This document shows positions 51,616 to 62,884 of a stretch of 64,000 bases of DNA, piece after piece. Source of the DNA: Ianthella basta (taxonomy: Eukaryota > Porifera > Demospongiae > Verongiida > Ianthellidae); the NCBI GenBank assembly GCA_964019415.1, contig OZ025878.1, forward strand, positions 595,001-659,000, in the 5' to 3' direction. Within the stretch, counting starts at the first letter, position 1, and every line of letters starts with the position of its first letter. Position numbers and translations under genes: made by a program. A model generated the notes under the pieces. The model made no database searches and was not told the origin of the DNA. It saw only the letters and a list, made by a program, of their open reading frames with translations.

Positions 51616-52939
51616 GGTGTGTAAAAATGTTTCCTCCAAAAACAAGGGCAGATGTAGGGATGGTGCAGTGTGTCTCTGAAGGGCATGGCAAACCACCTGA
51701 CAGAAAAACTGTAGGAACAAGGAGGAGGGCCGGTCCACGCAAAGAGGAGGGCCAGCCTGTCCATGTAAAACCCAGATCATTAACATTCGCTGACTTTGAA
51801 TACATTTGCACCATCCCTACATCTGGCAACATTTTGCCACGCCTCCTGCTAATTACTGCGTAACCATTCCAATTTATTCAGTTTCCCCTTTACACCTACA
51901 GGTACAGCCTTATGATTTGCCCATCTCTCTGCTTTGCTGTGCACTATTTTCTCTTTCCACCAGGTGGTCCCTGCAAATTGCTTGCTACTCAATCTACTTT
52001 GCTGTGCTCTAGAATCTAGGACCTCCTATGTATACTCTTCCAATTCTTTATGTGTTTCCATGTAAGTATCAGTTGCAGGCTCCATATTCTTTGGATTACC
52101 GGTAATTCATCTCTTATGTAGCCATCTTGCTCTGCCAGGAGACCCCAGCAAACCACTAAGATCAACTGCAGTAGTGCGGCAATACTTACCATAGCTGTTG
52201 ACTATACATTGCTGTCTGCAAACCACCACACCCACTTTCATGCCCACACTGTTTAGCTCTAGGCCAGCACAAACATTGTACACTTCACTGCCAACGTAAA
52301 GTTCAATTTTCATAATACATATATCAGAATTCTGCAATTGCTATTATAGCTGTTCTCATCAGCGCTTTATTCATGTACACGGGCTAGGGCGGCTCGAGAA
52401 ACTTTTATGACTGGTTTCCAACGCATAAAGGTATAGCTATAAGGAAGCATAGACATTATAAGACTGATACATGCAAATACTAGCCAGAGGTAATCTGACC
52501 AGTTTCTGGAAACTTTGGAAACACCCCTGGATCCGCCCTTGACAGGTGTATGCATGGAGCTTGCAATTGGTGATGTGTACATGGAGAGATGCATAGCTGG
52601 AATAGACATACAATTCTAGTCACGTGTAGTAGGCTTTAGCTTGTTATTGCACACTCATAATTGCATAACAATATGCAGGTGGAGAATAAGAGGATGGTAG
52701 CAAGACCGCAAGCACCGCAAAATGTTGCCAGATGTAGGGATGGTGCAAATGTATTCAAAGTCAGCGAATGTTAATGATCTGGGTTTTGCATGGACAGGCT
52801 GGCCCTCCTCTTTGCATGGACCGGCCCTCCTCCTTGTTCCTACAGTTTTTCTGCCAGGTGGTTTGCCATGCCCTTCAGAGACACACTGCACCATCCCTAC
52901 ATCTGCCTTTGTTTTTGGAGGAAACATTTTTACACACCC
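51616..52939. repeat. 1.3-kb element with about 220-bp inverted repeats
   Basis: 51616-51837 and 52716-52939 are inverted copies, nearly identical. The spacer (about 880 bp) has no coding frame. Each arm holds an open 70-80 codon frame starting MFPPKT (GMVQCVSEGHGKPP, LTFADFEYICTIPTSGN), but the four differences I count between arms all change amino acids, so selection on a protein is not supported. Confidence 0.75.
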
Positions 52940-52942
52940 TTG

Positions 52943-54311
52943 TTTCTTGACTTTTTATGGAATGCAAATTTCAGATGGGCAACGGCTGGTCTACTTGAAA
53001 GGCTTCCAAACAACAGTGGCAACAAAGGAATCACTGTGCGCCGAATGCATGGCAGGCCTAGTGTGTGTAGCACATTGTGGGATGTGGCTGGGTGGGCAAC
53101 CTAGGGTAAGCTGTGGTGGGTGGGTGCAAGATGTTTTACTTCTGTTTGGATAGGCTATCATGTTGCCGAGTTAGTTGTGATAAGGCTAGGACAGCAGAAC
53201 AGGGGGGGGTCTAGGGGGCTGCAGCCCTCCCAAAATTACTGGCTTCAGGAAAGACTGGTTTGGTCACGGAGCAACACCCACAATCCCAATCACATTTCGC
53301 TGCCACTCTGACTACATATATACCCACACCACAGGCGGCCCCTACATGCATACAAAAGAGCTGCACTATACCTGCATCCTTGATGCAGGATGCTTGCGGA
53401 GTGGAACCGGAAGTGACAGCTAGCTCTGCACCGCCAAATGAACGCAGAAATGGCGGCCGGAAGCAATCACGCATTAAGTGAAATTGGCTGCCAAATGGCA
53501 CGACTGCGGAGAACCTCCAATCCAAAATGGTGCGCGGGCGAATGGCGGTCAAATGTCCCCTACGCACCCTAGAGCATCTGACCGCATTGTGGAACTAACG
53601 ATTGCAACGCAACTGAAAGGTATAGGCGGCCGGAGAAACAAACAATGCAGGCCGGTTGCAACCGGCTGCTAATTACGTCATGGAAAATGGCAACCCGTAG
53701 CTATGGGCACCTTAGACCAGAGAATCGCCACATGCCATAGTACGTCGCAGCATTCCCTAACCTACAAAAGGCACTAGCCAAGAAGAGGGTGAGAAGAACT
53801 GCGAATGAATTGTTGTCCTACTCATTGTTGTTCGGGAGCTACAGCTGACGGAGAAGAAGAAGAAGAAGAAGAAGATGACAAAACACGGAAAATGACGACA
53901 ACGATTTCTATGCGACGGCGCGCTTGCGCTTGGAAATAAGGTTAGCTCTCAATACTGTACAGCCTTCCTTCTTCATAGATGGTTTCTTTCGCCGGCTCTT
54001 TCTTCTGTTCAGGAGTAGTGCGACTTTTCGTTTGTATTACAGCATACAAACAACCACCGCCATCCCTACATAGACAGCACTACCGTGCTGTCTGATTAAG
54101 GATACAATGGTAGACGAGTTCTTTACTTAGAAAATTCCTCAAGTGGGGCAACATAGTGGGACGATATACCATGTTGACGTATGTATGGCTTGCCAAATTC
54201 TCAAGGGAGTGGGCAAAACTATAGTAAGGAGGGATGCACCCCTGTATATAACATACAACATACAACATAAAATAGAATTAAGAACACACCAGTGGAGGTG
54301 TGTCAGCTCAC
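52943..54311. other. Intergenic, repeat pieces only
   Basis: Includes a transposon-like C/G-rich piece (GGGTCTAGGGGGCTGCAGCC, about 53206), a GC-rich stretch at 53400-53700 with several ATGGCGG sites, a (GAA)n tract at 53853-53873 and a repeat (54130-54245) related to 63850-63960. No gene supported. Confidence 0.45.
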
Positions 54312-55424
54312 CTTTGGAGTCACTGTCAGCTGATCTCTCAACTGTTGGATATCGGCTTGTAGGGCTTGAATGGTTGCGTCTTTCACCCTCAATGCCTCGT
54401 CCTTCTGCCTCGATGCATCATCCGATTGCCTCAACGCCTCACTCTTCTGTCTGCATTCTTCCTCCTTGGCTGACAACTGCTGGCGAAGGTGCTCAATAGG
54501 AGCAGCAACATGGCTGCCTGTTGGGAGGGATGACTCAATACGTCTCAGCTCTCTCACCAACATCACACTGGAGAGACGCTTGCTTGGCTGGTCCTGCAGA
54601 CACTGGTTGACAGTGGGTAGAAACAGCTGCTTCTCTTGTGCAGTGAACATTGCAACGTAACGATAACGACGCTGGAGCTCAGTTAGTGCAACAAGTTGAT
54701 CCCCTATATATTGCTTGGGAGGACCAGGGTTGGGCCACTCGTAGGTCAGAGTGAAGAGGATGATGTTGCCAAAGGAGAACACGTCCAGCTTCTCATCGTA
54801 TCGAGGAGGATCATGGAGAGCCTCAGGAGCCATGAATGCCTGTGTGCCCTTTATGGACGACTTGCGAGTGAGGGCGGATGGGTTGATGGCTCGACTCATG
54901 CCAAAATCGCTCACCTTGGTCACGAAAGAAGCCACGTTCAACAATACGTTGTTCGGACTCAAGTCGTGATGGACGAGAGGGGGGTTCTGGCTGTGGAGAT
55001 AAGCGAGCGCTTGGGTCACCTGACGGAGGACCAACGTTTTGAGGTTGAGGGGGAACTCCTCCTTGCCGTGATCCTCCACGTGCATGCGAAGACTGGTGTC
55101 CATTTTCTCCATGACCAGAACTGGTAAGCGAGAGTTGCGCTCAAAGTACACTCCAAGGAACTGGACAACTCCTGGATGGCGCAGCTTCGACCACATTAGG
55201 CACTCCGCCTCAAAGTTGCCGATCAGTTTTGCTACTCCTCCGGATGACTGGTCTTCGAGCAGGATTTCATGGAGACGTTTCGCTGCGCACACAGTTCCAT
55301 TCCATTCTACTTCATACACCGTGGCGTCAGCCCCTCTTCCGAGTTTGGTGTCTGTAAACGTCACGTTCTCAATGAGTAGGCCGGGGAACTTGGAGCTCAA
55401 AGATGGGCGTACCCTTTCCGCCAT
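54312..55424 (-). CDS. TKL-like protein kinase with coiled-coil tail (first exon)
   Basis: One 371-codon exon from ATG at 55424 to a donor AAG|GTGAGC at 54311; the gene must continue to the left or end shortly after by readthrough (the frame stops two codons on). Kinase subdomains: glycine loop GRGADATVYE (29-38), Lys 49 in CAAKRL, catalytic loop HHDLSPNNVLLN (HRD replaced by HHD), DFG in VSDFGMSRA, MAPEAL. Divergence from classical Ser/Thr and Tyr kinases and the short activation segment fit the TKL/receptor-like kinases expanded in sponges and other invertebrates. The tail (about 310-371) is a heptad-rich coiled coil (QQLSAKEEECRQKSEALRQS). A copy of that tail alone is at 38678-38894. Substrate unknown. 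Confidence 0.82.
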
Positions 55425-56024
55425 CTTTAGCTAGTTAAAATCACGTGCATCTGGCCGGGCCTCAAGTAAACGCCCACTTCCCTGTGGGCGTTACTTTGGA
55501 CGGTCTAGCAAGCCAGACTAACGTGCATCGCGCTGCTATAGCTGATTGTGCAGCCTAGCTGTGCGCAGCTGTGACGGCAGATTAAGGTCAGCCAATTCTC
55601 CCACTTGTCTATAGCTAGCTACACCTCCCACTCCTACGTAGCTAGCTACTTTCTATCACACCCCTCCCTCCCTCTCCCCCATCACTCTTGTCCCCCTTTT
55701 GTCCCCCCTCCTGTTCCCCTCCTGTCTCCCCTAGCTCCTGTCCTCCCTCCTGTTCCCCTCCTGTCCCCCTATCTCCAGTGCCCCCCTCCTGCCCCCCTAA
55801 TATCCCCCCCTCCTGTCCCCCTACTGTTCCCCCCTCACGTTCACCCTCCTGTCCCCTCCCATCCTCTCCCCTCTAAATTATGCAAGTATTCTGTCCATTT
55901 GAGATCTACCGGTCACCATAATGCACCCAGGCCTCATCTTAACATCTCTATCCTTCTGTCTGCCTCCTCTTCCTCTCCTGTCCCACATCCTGCCCCCTCC
56001 CATCCCCTCCCCCTCCCCCCCTAG
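55425..56024. other. Kinase upstream region and SMU1 intron 2 remnant
   Basis: An E-box CACGTG-like site (TCACGTGC, 55441) is 17 bp upstream of the kinase ATG. From about 55870 the sequence matches SMU1 intron 2 (CTACCGGTCAC..ATAATGCACC), preceded by a C/T-rich tract. This is the left breakpoint of block 3. Confidence 0.5.
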
Positions 56025-56102
56025 AGTGAGAGTGGTATATCCCTTAACACTGTGGACAGTATTGACAGTTTTGTGTCTGACATCAACCATGGTCACTGGG
56101 AC

Positions 56103-57895
56103 CAGTGGCGGATCCAGAGTGGTGCCTGGGGTGCCCAGGCACCACCTGTGATGTTCTCAGTAGCAGAAACTTGTTAAGGTAGCAGCACTGGCTAAAAGCT
56201 AATTTCTTTAGGGTACATTACATTTGTGTATGTATCTCTCAAACCATACAAGCAACAATCTTGACCATTGCAAATGTAATGGACATGAACTTTCCCCACA
56301 AATTGGTAATATTACTTAAAAATATTGATCAGTACTTCCTTTAATGAGACAACCAAATTGGAAGTGAGATTTATTACTTCAGGTGAGGTTGAGCAGTTTC
56401 AGGAAAATATTATCTTCTTCTGTTCCAAAAGGCTGAATATGATCAAACCTAGGATATATGCAATGTATGTGTGCAGTAATCTATGGCAACAATCTAGCAC
56501 TTTTCAATTTATTAGCAAGGTATTCCCTGTTCCTTTCCAAATTGCAAAACTCACAATAACTCGCTCAAAGATACAATCTTCCAAGATTGCTGCCATAGTT
56601 CTCTGCATATGGGTGCATGCTTCATGGCAAGAGATATCACATCTGGATTGGTTGAAACGAGCCACACTGTTAAAAATTAAATTCAGTGTGATGATCACAC
56701 CCATTAGCGCTCACACCAAAAGTGTGATTGATCCCACCGTTCATTCGGTGTGATGGTCACACTGAATCCGTCATTATCGCTATTGCAAACTGTGCGCTGC
56801 CATTTTCTTGTACAAATGCACAATGTACTAACGTATAATTATGTACAAATGTATGCTTACAGAAATGTGAAGAGATTCATGGACTAAATCTAAGTATAGG
56901 ATTGCACACATTCACTCTAGCACACAATGTGTACATGTATGCACAGCATGCATACTTATATGTCACAAAATGCTTGATCGATCTGCATGCACACATACAA
57001 GCACATATGCAACAAGTGTAGTTTATAATTACAAATGCATCAACACTTTCACCCAAAGGTCCCCCCCCCCCCCCCCCCCCCGATACCATTTCAGGCTTTT
57101 GGAAGATGATTTGAGACACTAAACCCACTGTACATGTGAGCATCATACTAATAAAGGTTCAAGAGAATGGAAAGTTGTAGCTAGTGTACGCACTGCAAAC
57201 ATTTCCTGCATTATAATATACAGACCCCATTGTCGTTCACATGAATGCAGTGTATACCAGGTATGCTACAAATTAAGTGGTAGTACACAAGTATAATGTT
57301 GTACGTAGGTAGTTCTGGTCGAAACTAAAATGGCATAGGTGCTGTACAGGGTGTGTTTCCTAAACTGTGAACTGAATGAGAGCTTCCAAGTTGAGGGCAG
57401 TTAAAGAAATACTCAGTTTATTGCTTAGGAAACATATTACGTGAGAGTCAACAGTTTGAGCACATGTTTCTCATTCAAGACATGTTGCAGCATGTGAGCA
57501 CATGTTTCTCATTCAAGTTGCTGATTATATTCAAATACATGTTTCCGCACTCAAAACAACAGGTCCACATTGCATGTACACAATTCTTATACAGTTTATA
57601 TGACATGGTATTAAGTTCAGAAGTGGCAGTCACACCATTAAAAATGTGGGATGTAGTCATCAATTCGAATTCACAGCAATTAGTAGTGTGATTGTCACTC
57701 CAAGTTTCTATCAGTGCTGCAGTGATACACATATATCTCAGAAATGTCACAATATCTCTTTAAAATTTTGAAATCCATATATACACTACATTTGACAGTA
57801 GATGACCCCTGGCCAGAAAGCACCTCGTTTTTTTCAAAATTTTTGGATCCTGGGAACTTGGCACCACCCTAATCGGATCTCTGGATCCACCACTG
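56103..57895. mobile_element. Non-autonomous hAT-type element in SMU1-3 exon 3
   Basis: Starts CAGTGGCGGATCCAGAG and ends with the complement of CAGTGGTGGATCCAGAG; flanked by GGGAC on both sides (56098-56102, 57896-57900). 1793 bp, no transposase frame. CAGTGGCGGATCCAG ends are typical of hAT elements; the 5-bp duplication matches the element at 31306. Confidence 0.82.
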
Positions 57896-58626
57896 GGGAC
57901 ATTGTCCTCTCAGTGGTGCAGTCGCTGAAACTGCCGGACAAGAAGCTAATGGACCTTTATGAGCAGGTCAGTAGGTAGTCTGGCGCGTTAGACCCTACTT
58001 CTCATTATTACATGTGGGCGGAATAGAAGTAGGTTCTTCTACCACTTCACAATAATGGGAAGTTGGTCTAACGGGCTAGACTTGTCAGTCAGCGGTGGTG
58101 AGGTGGTTGGTAGTTGGAAGGGAACTCATGACTGTAACTCTAAGTGCCACCTCTTCACTCCTCCTCCCCCTCTTCTCCTCCAACACCATTTCAGATTGTC
58201 CTGGAGCTGATAGAGTTACGTGAATTAGGTGCAGCGCGCTCCCTCCTGCGTCAGACAGACCCCATGATCATGTTGAAGCAGCAGTTTCCCGATCGCTATG
58301 TTCACTTGGAGAACATGATGGGAAGGTCGTACTTTGACCCTCGTGAGGTCAGTGGGTGGGGCATGGGTGGGGTCTGGGAGTACATGGTCTGTGACAGATA
58401 TAGTTCACTCTAATGATTGGGCACTCCTTCAATGGTGGAGCCTATTTCTTCATATGTAAGCAAAAATACATAGGAAGTTATTTACTGTGGTGCATGGTGT
58501 TCACTCCATGCAGGCGTACCCTGAAGGAGGGAGCAAGGAGAAGAGGAGAGCTGCCATTGCACAAGGCAAGCACAAAACTACAAAGTAGTCTGCTAAGATA
58601 GCATGCAACTTCCATATATACGAGCA

Positions 58627-58737
58627 CCTCCCCCTCCCCTCCCCCTCCTCCCCTCCCCTCCCCCCCTCCCCTCCCCTCCCCTCCCCTCCCCTCCCCTCCC
58701 CTCCCCCTCCTCTCTTCCCCCCCCCCCCCCCCCCACA
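58627..58737 (+). repeat. (CCCCT)n tract before SMU1-3 exon 6
   Basis: Expanded pyrimidine repeat ending in a 16-base C run before the CACAG acceptor. Confidence 0.93.
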
Positions 58738-59084
58738 GCCCTGTCTGGTGAGGTGTCTGTCGTGCCACCGTCGCGCCTCATGTCACTTTTGAGCCAGTCC
58801 TTGAAGTGGCAGCGACACCAAGGCCTCCTTCCTCCGGGGTCCTCCATTGACCTCTTCCGAGGGAAGGCCTCCATGAGGGAGGTCGAGGACGAGCAGTATC
58901 CAACTACTCTGGCCAAGACCATCAAGTTCACTGCAAAGTCGTACCCCGAGAATGCTTGTTTCTCTCCCGATGGGCAGTTTCTGGTCACAGGTAGTGCTGA
59001 TGGGTTCATTGAGGTGTGGAACTACCTGACAGGGAAGATCAGGAAGGACCTTAAGTACCAGGCACAGGTGTGTGGGTGTGTGTA

Positions 59085-59511
59085 GTCTAGCCGCTAGACC
59101 CTACTTTGTCATCGTGTGCGGGGGCGGAAGAAAAGTAGGGTCTAGCAGAATGTGTAAATTCCACACCTTGCAATCAATGTGCTACCGGGCGTTTATCAAG
59201 AATGTTGATTATCAACAACGTCGACGAATAATACTCAGTAGCGAGAGAAAACGACGACTAGAGGGTGGGAAACGTCGTCGCCTAGGCTTTCCTCGACGAT
59301 CGCGGGCTTCACAGCCTGCAGTGAACGTATTAATACAACTGTCGCCCTGTCTCTACTTTGGTCAATAAGCGCCGGTGTCTACATAATTGCTGCTCTGATC
59401 TGAGGCAGCGATCTCATTGGTCAGCGTGAGGTGTGGAATTTACACATTCTGCTAGACCCTACTTTCTTCCACCCTCGCGTGCGATGACAAAGTAGGGTTT
59501 AGCGGCTAGAC
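59085..59511. mobile_element. 427-bp MITE with about 80-bp inverted ends, TA duplication
   Basis: GTCTAGCCGCTAGACCCTAC and its near complement at the right, flanked by TA (59083-59084, 59512-59513). Found only in SMU1 copy 3 intron 6. The shared word CTAGACCCTACTT links it to the small element in SMU1 intron 3. Confidence 0.8.
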
Positions 59512-59877
59512 TAGTGGTTGTAGTGTAAAGGAGTGTGTGTGTGTGATGATGGACCCTTCTCTACAACTCACATGCAGGACAACTTTATGCTAATGGAGGC
59601 TGCCGTGCTGAGTCTCTGCTTCAGTAGAGACAGTGAGATGCTCGCTTCTGGAGCCAACGACGGCAAGATAAGGTCAGCCATTTTCCCCTCCCACCCTTCA
59701 CACTCACAACCTCACCCACCCATCCCCTCTCCATACCACCCTCACATTGAAGGCATGGAAAGTTGCAACAGGTCAGTGCTTGAGACGGTTTGACCCCGCC
59801 CACTCCAAAGGTGTCACTAGTGTGGAGTTCTCCCGAGACGCCAGCCATCTTCTCAGCTGTTCATTTGATGCCACCAT

Positions 59878-59879
<2 letters not shown>

Positions 59880-59937
<58 letters not shown>
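59880..59937 (+). repeat. (GT)n at the SMU1-3 exon 8 donor
   Basis: Same position as 45274 in the intact copy; the repeat begins with the donor. Confidence 0.93.
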
Positions 59938-59939
<2 letters not shown>

Positions 59940-60654
59940 TGTGTGTGATGTGAAGCTAGCTAGCTATTTTCCACCCTCATGCAATACACTCAACAGGGTC
60001 CATGGATTAAAGTCTGGCAGAGCACTAAAGGAGTTCCGAGGCCACACCTCCTTTGTCAACCAGGCTCACTACATTCCCGACACAAACAATGTCATCTCCT
60101 GTAGCAGTGACGGGACAATCAAGGTGACACTGTGTCACGGTGTCAACTGTCATGTCCATGTTCCCAAGTGGCCCTGACGTTGATAGTCTCTTCTTGCATT
60201 CCCTCTCAGCTGTGGAGTCTGAAGACGACAGAGTGTGTCAACACTTTCAAAGCGTCACTGTCAGGTTCAGAGACTGACGTGACTGTCAACTCTGTCCACA
60301 TGCTACCAAAGACACCAGACCACTTTATTGTGTGCAATAGAAGCAACTCTGTCACTGTAATGAATCTACAGGGACAGGTGAGGGGTGAGGGGTGGGGGAG
60401 TAGGGAGGAATGAGGGGAGGTGTGTGTGTGTGTGGTAACTCCAATATGTTCTTGTTGCATGCATTAGATGAATAATTCACGCTACTATCCACCTCTTCAG
60501 ATTGACCGTACTTTCACGTCTGGCAAGCGCAGTGGAGGTGATTTTGTGTCATGTATTGTGTCCCCTCGTGGTGAGTGGATCTACACAGTTGGGGAGGACC
60601 ACACCATCTACTGCTTCAGTACATCCACTGGGAACCTGGAGCATGCCATGGAGG

Positions 60655-60935
60655 TGAGTGTGTGTTTGTCTGTGCGTGCACGTGTGTGTGTTTGTCTGTG
60701 CGTGCACGTGTGTGCATTTGTCTGTGCGTGCACGTGTGTGTGTATGTGTGTGCGTGAGTGTGTATATGTGTGCATGCGCATGCACGTATGTGTGTGCATG
60801 CGTGCGTGTGTGTCTGTGTGCGTGTGTGTGTGTGCGTGCGTGTGTGTGTCTGTGTGTGTTTGTGTGTGTGTGTGTGCATGTGTGTGTGCGTGTGTCTGTG
60901 AGCGTGTGTGCGTGCGTGTGTGTGTCTGCGTGTGT
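60655..60935 (+). repeat. Degenerate (GT)n with GTGCGTGCACGTG units in SMU1-3 intron 11
   Basis: Higher-order repeat TTTGTCTGTGCGTGCACGTG recurs at about 20-28 bp. The copy 2 intron has only a short GT tract here. Confidence 0.9.
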
Positions 60936-61110
60936 TGATGAGTGCACATGTACACACATTTCACACAGCATTACTCAGTATGTAACACATCCCTGCACTC
61001 CCCCCCCCCAGGTACATGACAAGGATGTGATTGGTCTAGAGCACCACCCACACCAGAATCTCCTGGCCACCTTTGGGGAGGACACACAGCTCAAACTGTG
61101 GAAACCATAG

Positions 61111-61963
61111 ACACACACTCTGCATGAAGTCAAGTGATGTAAAGTGGAAGGACTCCTTTCGTAATTGGGGTCCTTATAATTAGAGCTTCTGATTGTTTTA
61201 ATGACCAGCGATTGATACAAAATTCTCGGGATGGAAGAAATTTCCACAGTGTATGTATAATATTCATGTATTATAGCAGATGTTCACAAAACTCCAGCCC
61301 TGCTGGTTGTTGTTAGACATTATAGGGGGTTATAAGGACTTCCCAAAAATTAAGCCTTATAACATTATACGCAATTGCATGCATTGCTGAAATGCCGACG
61401 ATTAACCAATTAACCGAACCGAACCGATTAATTAACTAGCATCCCCAGTTACATACTGTATAAGCCTAGTTTACATGTAAAACTAAATGATTGTGCAATA
61501 ATGTGGACAAGTGTAGCAATTGGCGCAGAAGAAATTAAATATTGGCAGATTACTCTCAAAACTACCAATCAGTCAAAATTAATTCGAATTTCCTGCCAAA
61601 CTTTCAGGCCATACAGTGCAATCATCCACCATTATTTTATGAAACATCCTGCAAAATTGCACTCATGTATATATATACCCTGCAGTCAATATGTTAACAC
61701 CATTCACATGCAGCTGTCAACACCTTCACAGTAGGTTAATTTGCATAGTCATTAATCATTTCAAAGTTCAAAGTACAAGTGATACAATGAATATTATTAC
61801 CAAGTTCAAAGTACAATAATGATGCAATGAATACAATTTACAGCTACCCACCATACACACTACCACACTAATAGTTAAGAGTACATGTGTGCTCTTAGTG
61901 TTACAAAACATGTTACATACTTGATAAACAACAAGAGGTTCAGTCTAAATTGAAAGGTTTATG
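61111..61963. other. SMU1-3 downstream sequence
   Basis: Homologous to 20862-21660 and 46241-47122; non-coding. Confidence 0.6.
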
Positions 61964-62815
61964 TTAGAAACACTGCACACGTCCGTTGTGAACATCAGCT
62001 ACATACACCACACCACTGTCATCAACACATATACCAGAAGGACCATGAAAACTCCCATGACCAGCACCTTGCCCTCCAAACACATGAACTAGTTCACCTT
62101 CCAATGTGTATACCATTACAATGTTGGAGTGGAATGAAGTGATCAACAAATGGTTGTCACTAGTAGCAGCAATGCAATTTGGGGCATACTTGGGATGGAA
62201 ATACCTCTTAAAAGTGCCATCTTTAGACCACAAAGAGACTCTCTTATTCCCATCATCAGTAACATACACGAGGCCATCTGAACCAAATGCTATGTCACCA
62301 GGTCCATCAAAACACCCTGGGCCACTTCCTTTTGTGCCAAAAGCAAACAGAAACTTGCCTTCTTCATCGTGAACTGTGACACGGTGGTTGCCATTGTCAC
62401 AGATATAAATCAGACCTTCTGTGCTAATTGACACACCACTAGGACGACTGAAATGATCACTTTCACTACCTGCATGATGTATGGTCTGAAGGAGTTGGCC
62501 ATCTTGGGACAGCTTGACTACTTTATTGATGTGATAGTCTGTCACCCAAACATTCCCTTTTAGATCAAATGCAACACCAAGTAACACGAAACCACCAAGT
62601 AACATACCACATAGCACTCCTTTCCCAATGGACCTCACCAATGTATCCTCTTTGGTGAGAAGATAAACACAACTGTTCATAATTTTACAATCTGTCACAG
62701 CTAGCAAGCCCTCACTGCTTACAGCTATTGCACTATACCAACAACCTTCTTGACTGTGTCTAACAACCTTCTCACATCTTCCCAGCTTCCTCCAGTCCCT
62801 GAGAGGGTGCTTCAC
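61964..62815 (-). CDS. NHL-repeat protein, C-terminal exon (paralogue 4)
   Basis: 284 codons from acceptor CTGCAG|GTG (62815) to TAA at 61964, the longest of the four. Blades: GLLAVTDCK, GNVWVTDYHINKV, GLIYICDNGNHRV, GLVYVTDDGNKRV, HLLITSFHSNIVM and GVVYVADVHNGRVQCF. An insertion of about ten residues (GGFVLLG region) separates the first two blades. It follows SMU1 copy 3 tail-to-tail, as paralogue 1 does SMU1 copy 1. N-terminal exons not found. Confidence 0.77.
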   Translation of the reverse strand: MKHPLRDWRKLGRCEKVVRHSQEGCWYSAIAVSSEGLLAVTDCKIMNSCVYLLTKEDTLVRSIGKGVLCGMLLGGFVLLGVAFDLKGNVWVTDYHINKVVKLSQDGQLLQTIHHAGSESDHFSRPSGVSISTEGLIYICDNGNHRVTVHDEEGKFLFAFGTKGSGPGCFDGPGDIAFGSDGLVYVTDDGNKRVSLWSKDGTFKRYFHPKYAPNCIAATSDNHLLITSFHSNIVMVYTLEGELVHVFGGQGAGHGSFHGPSGICVDDSGVVYVADVHNGRVQCF

Positions 62816-62853
62816 CTGCAGGTAATACAACAGAAATGTATACACCACAGCCA

Positions 62854-62884
<31 letters not shown>

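Larger units (their letters stand above)
56025..61110 (+). pseudogene. SMU1 copy 3, inactivated
   Basis: Exons 1-2 missing. Exon 3 is 56025-56102 plus 57901-57966, split by a 1.8 kb transposon. Exons 4-12 follow at 58195-58347, 58514-58565, 58739-59067, 59578-59672, 59753-59880, 59997-60123, 60210-60377, 60501-60653 and 61012-61110. Exon 7 has lost one base (GGCAAGATAAG against GGCAAGATTAAG), shifting the frame. All other exons are open and very close to copy 2; exon 8 now begins GCATGG (Ala for Val). Recent pseudogene. Confidence 0.9.

Noticed and set aside
51606..52927. MFPPKT frame present in both arms of the inverted repeat
   Set aside because: The differences between arms are all amino-acid changing, which argues against a selected protein.
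53211..53567. Minus-strand 118-codon frame in GC-rich sequence
   Set aside because: No domain, overlaps transposon-like repeat sequence and lacks a plausible start context.
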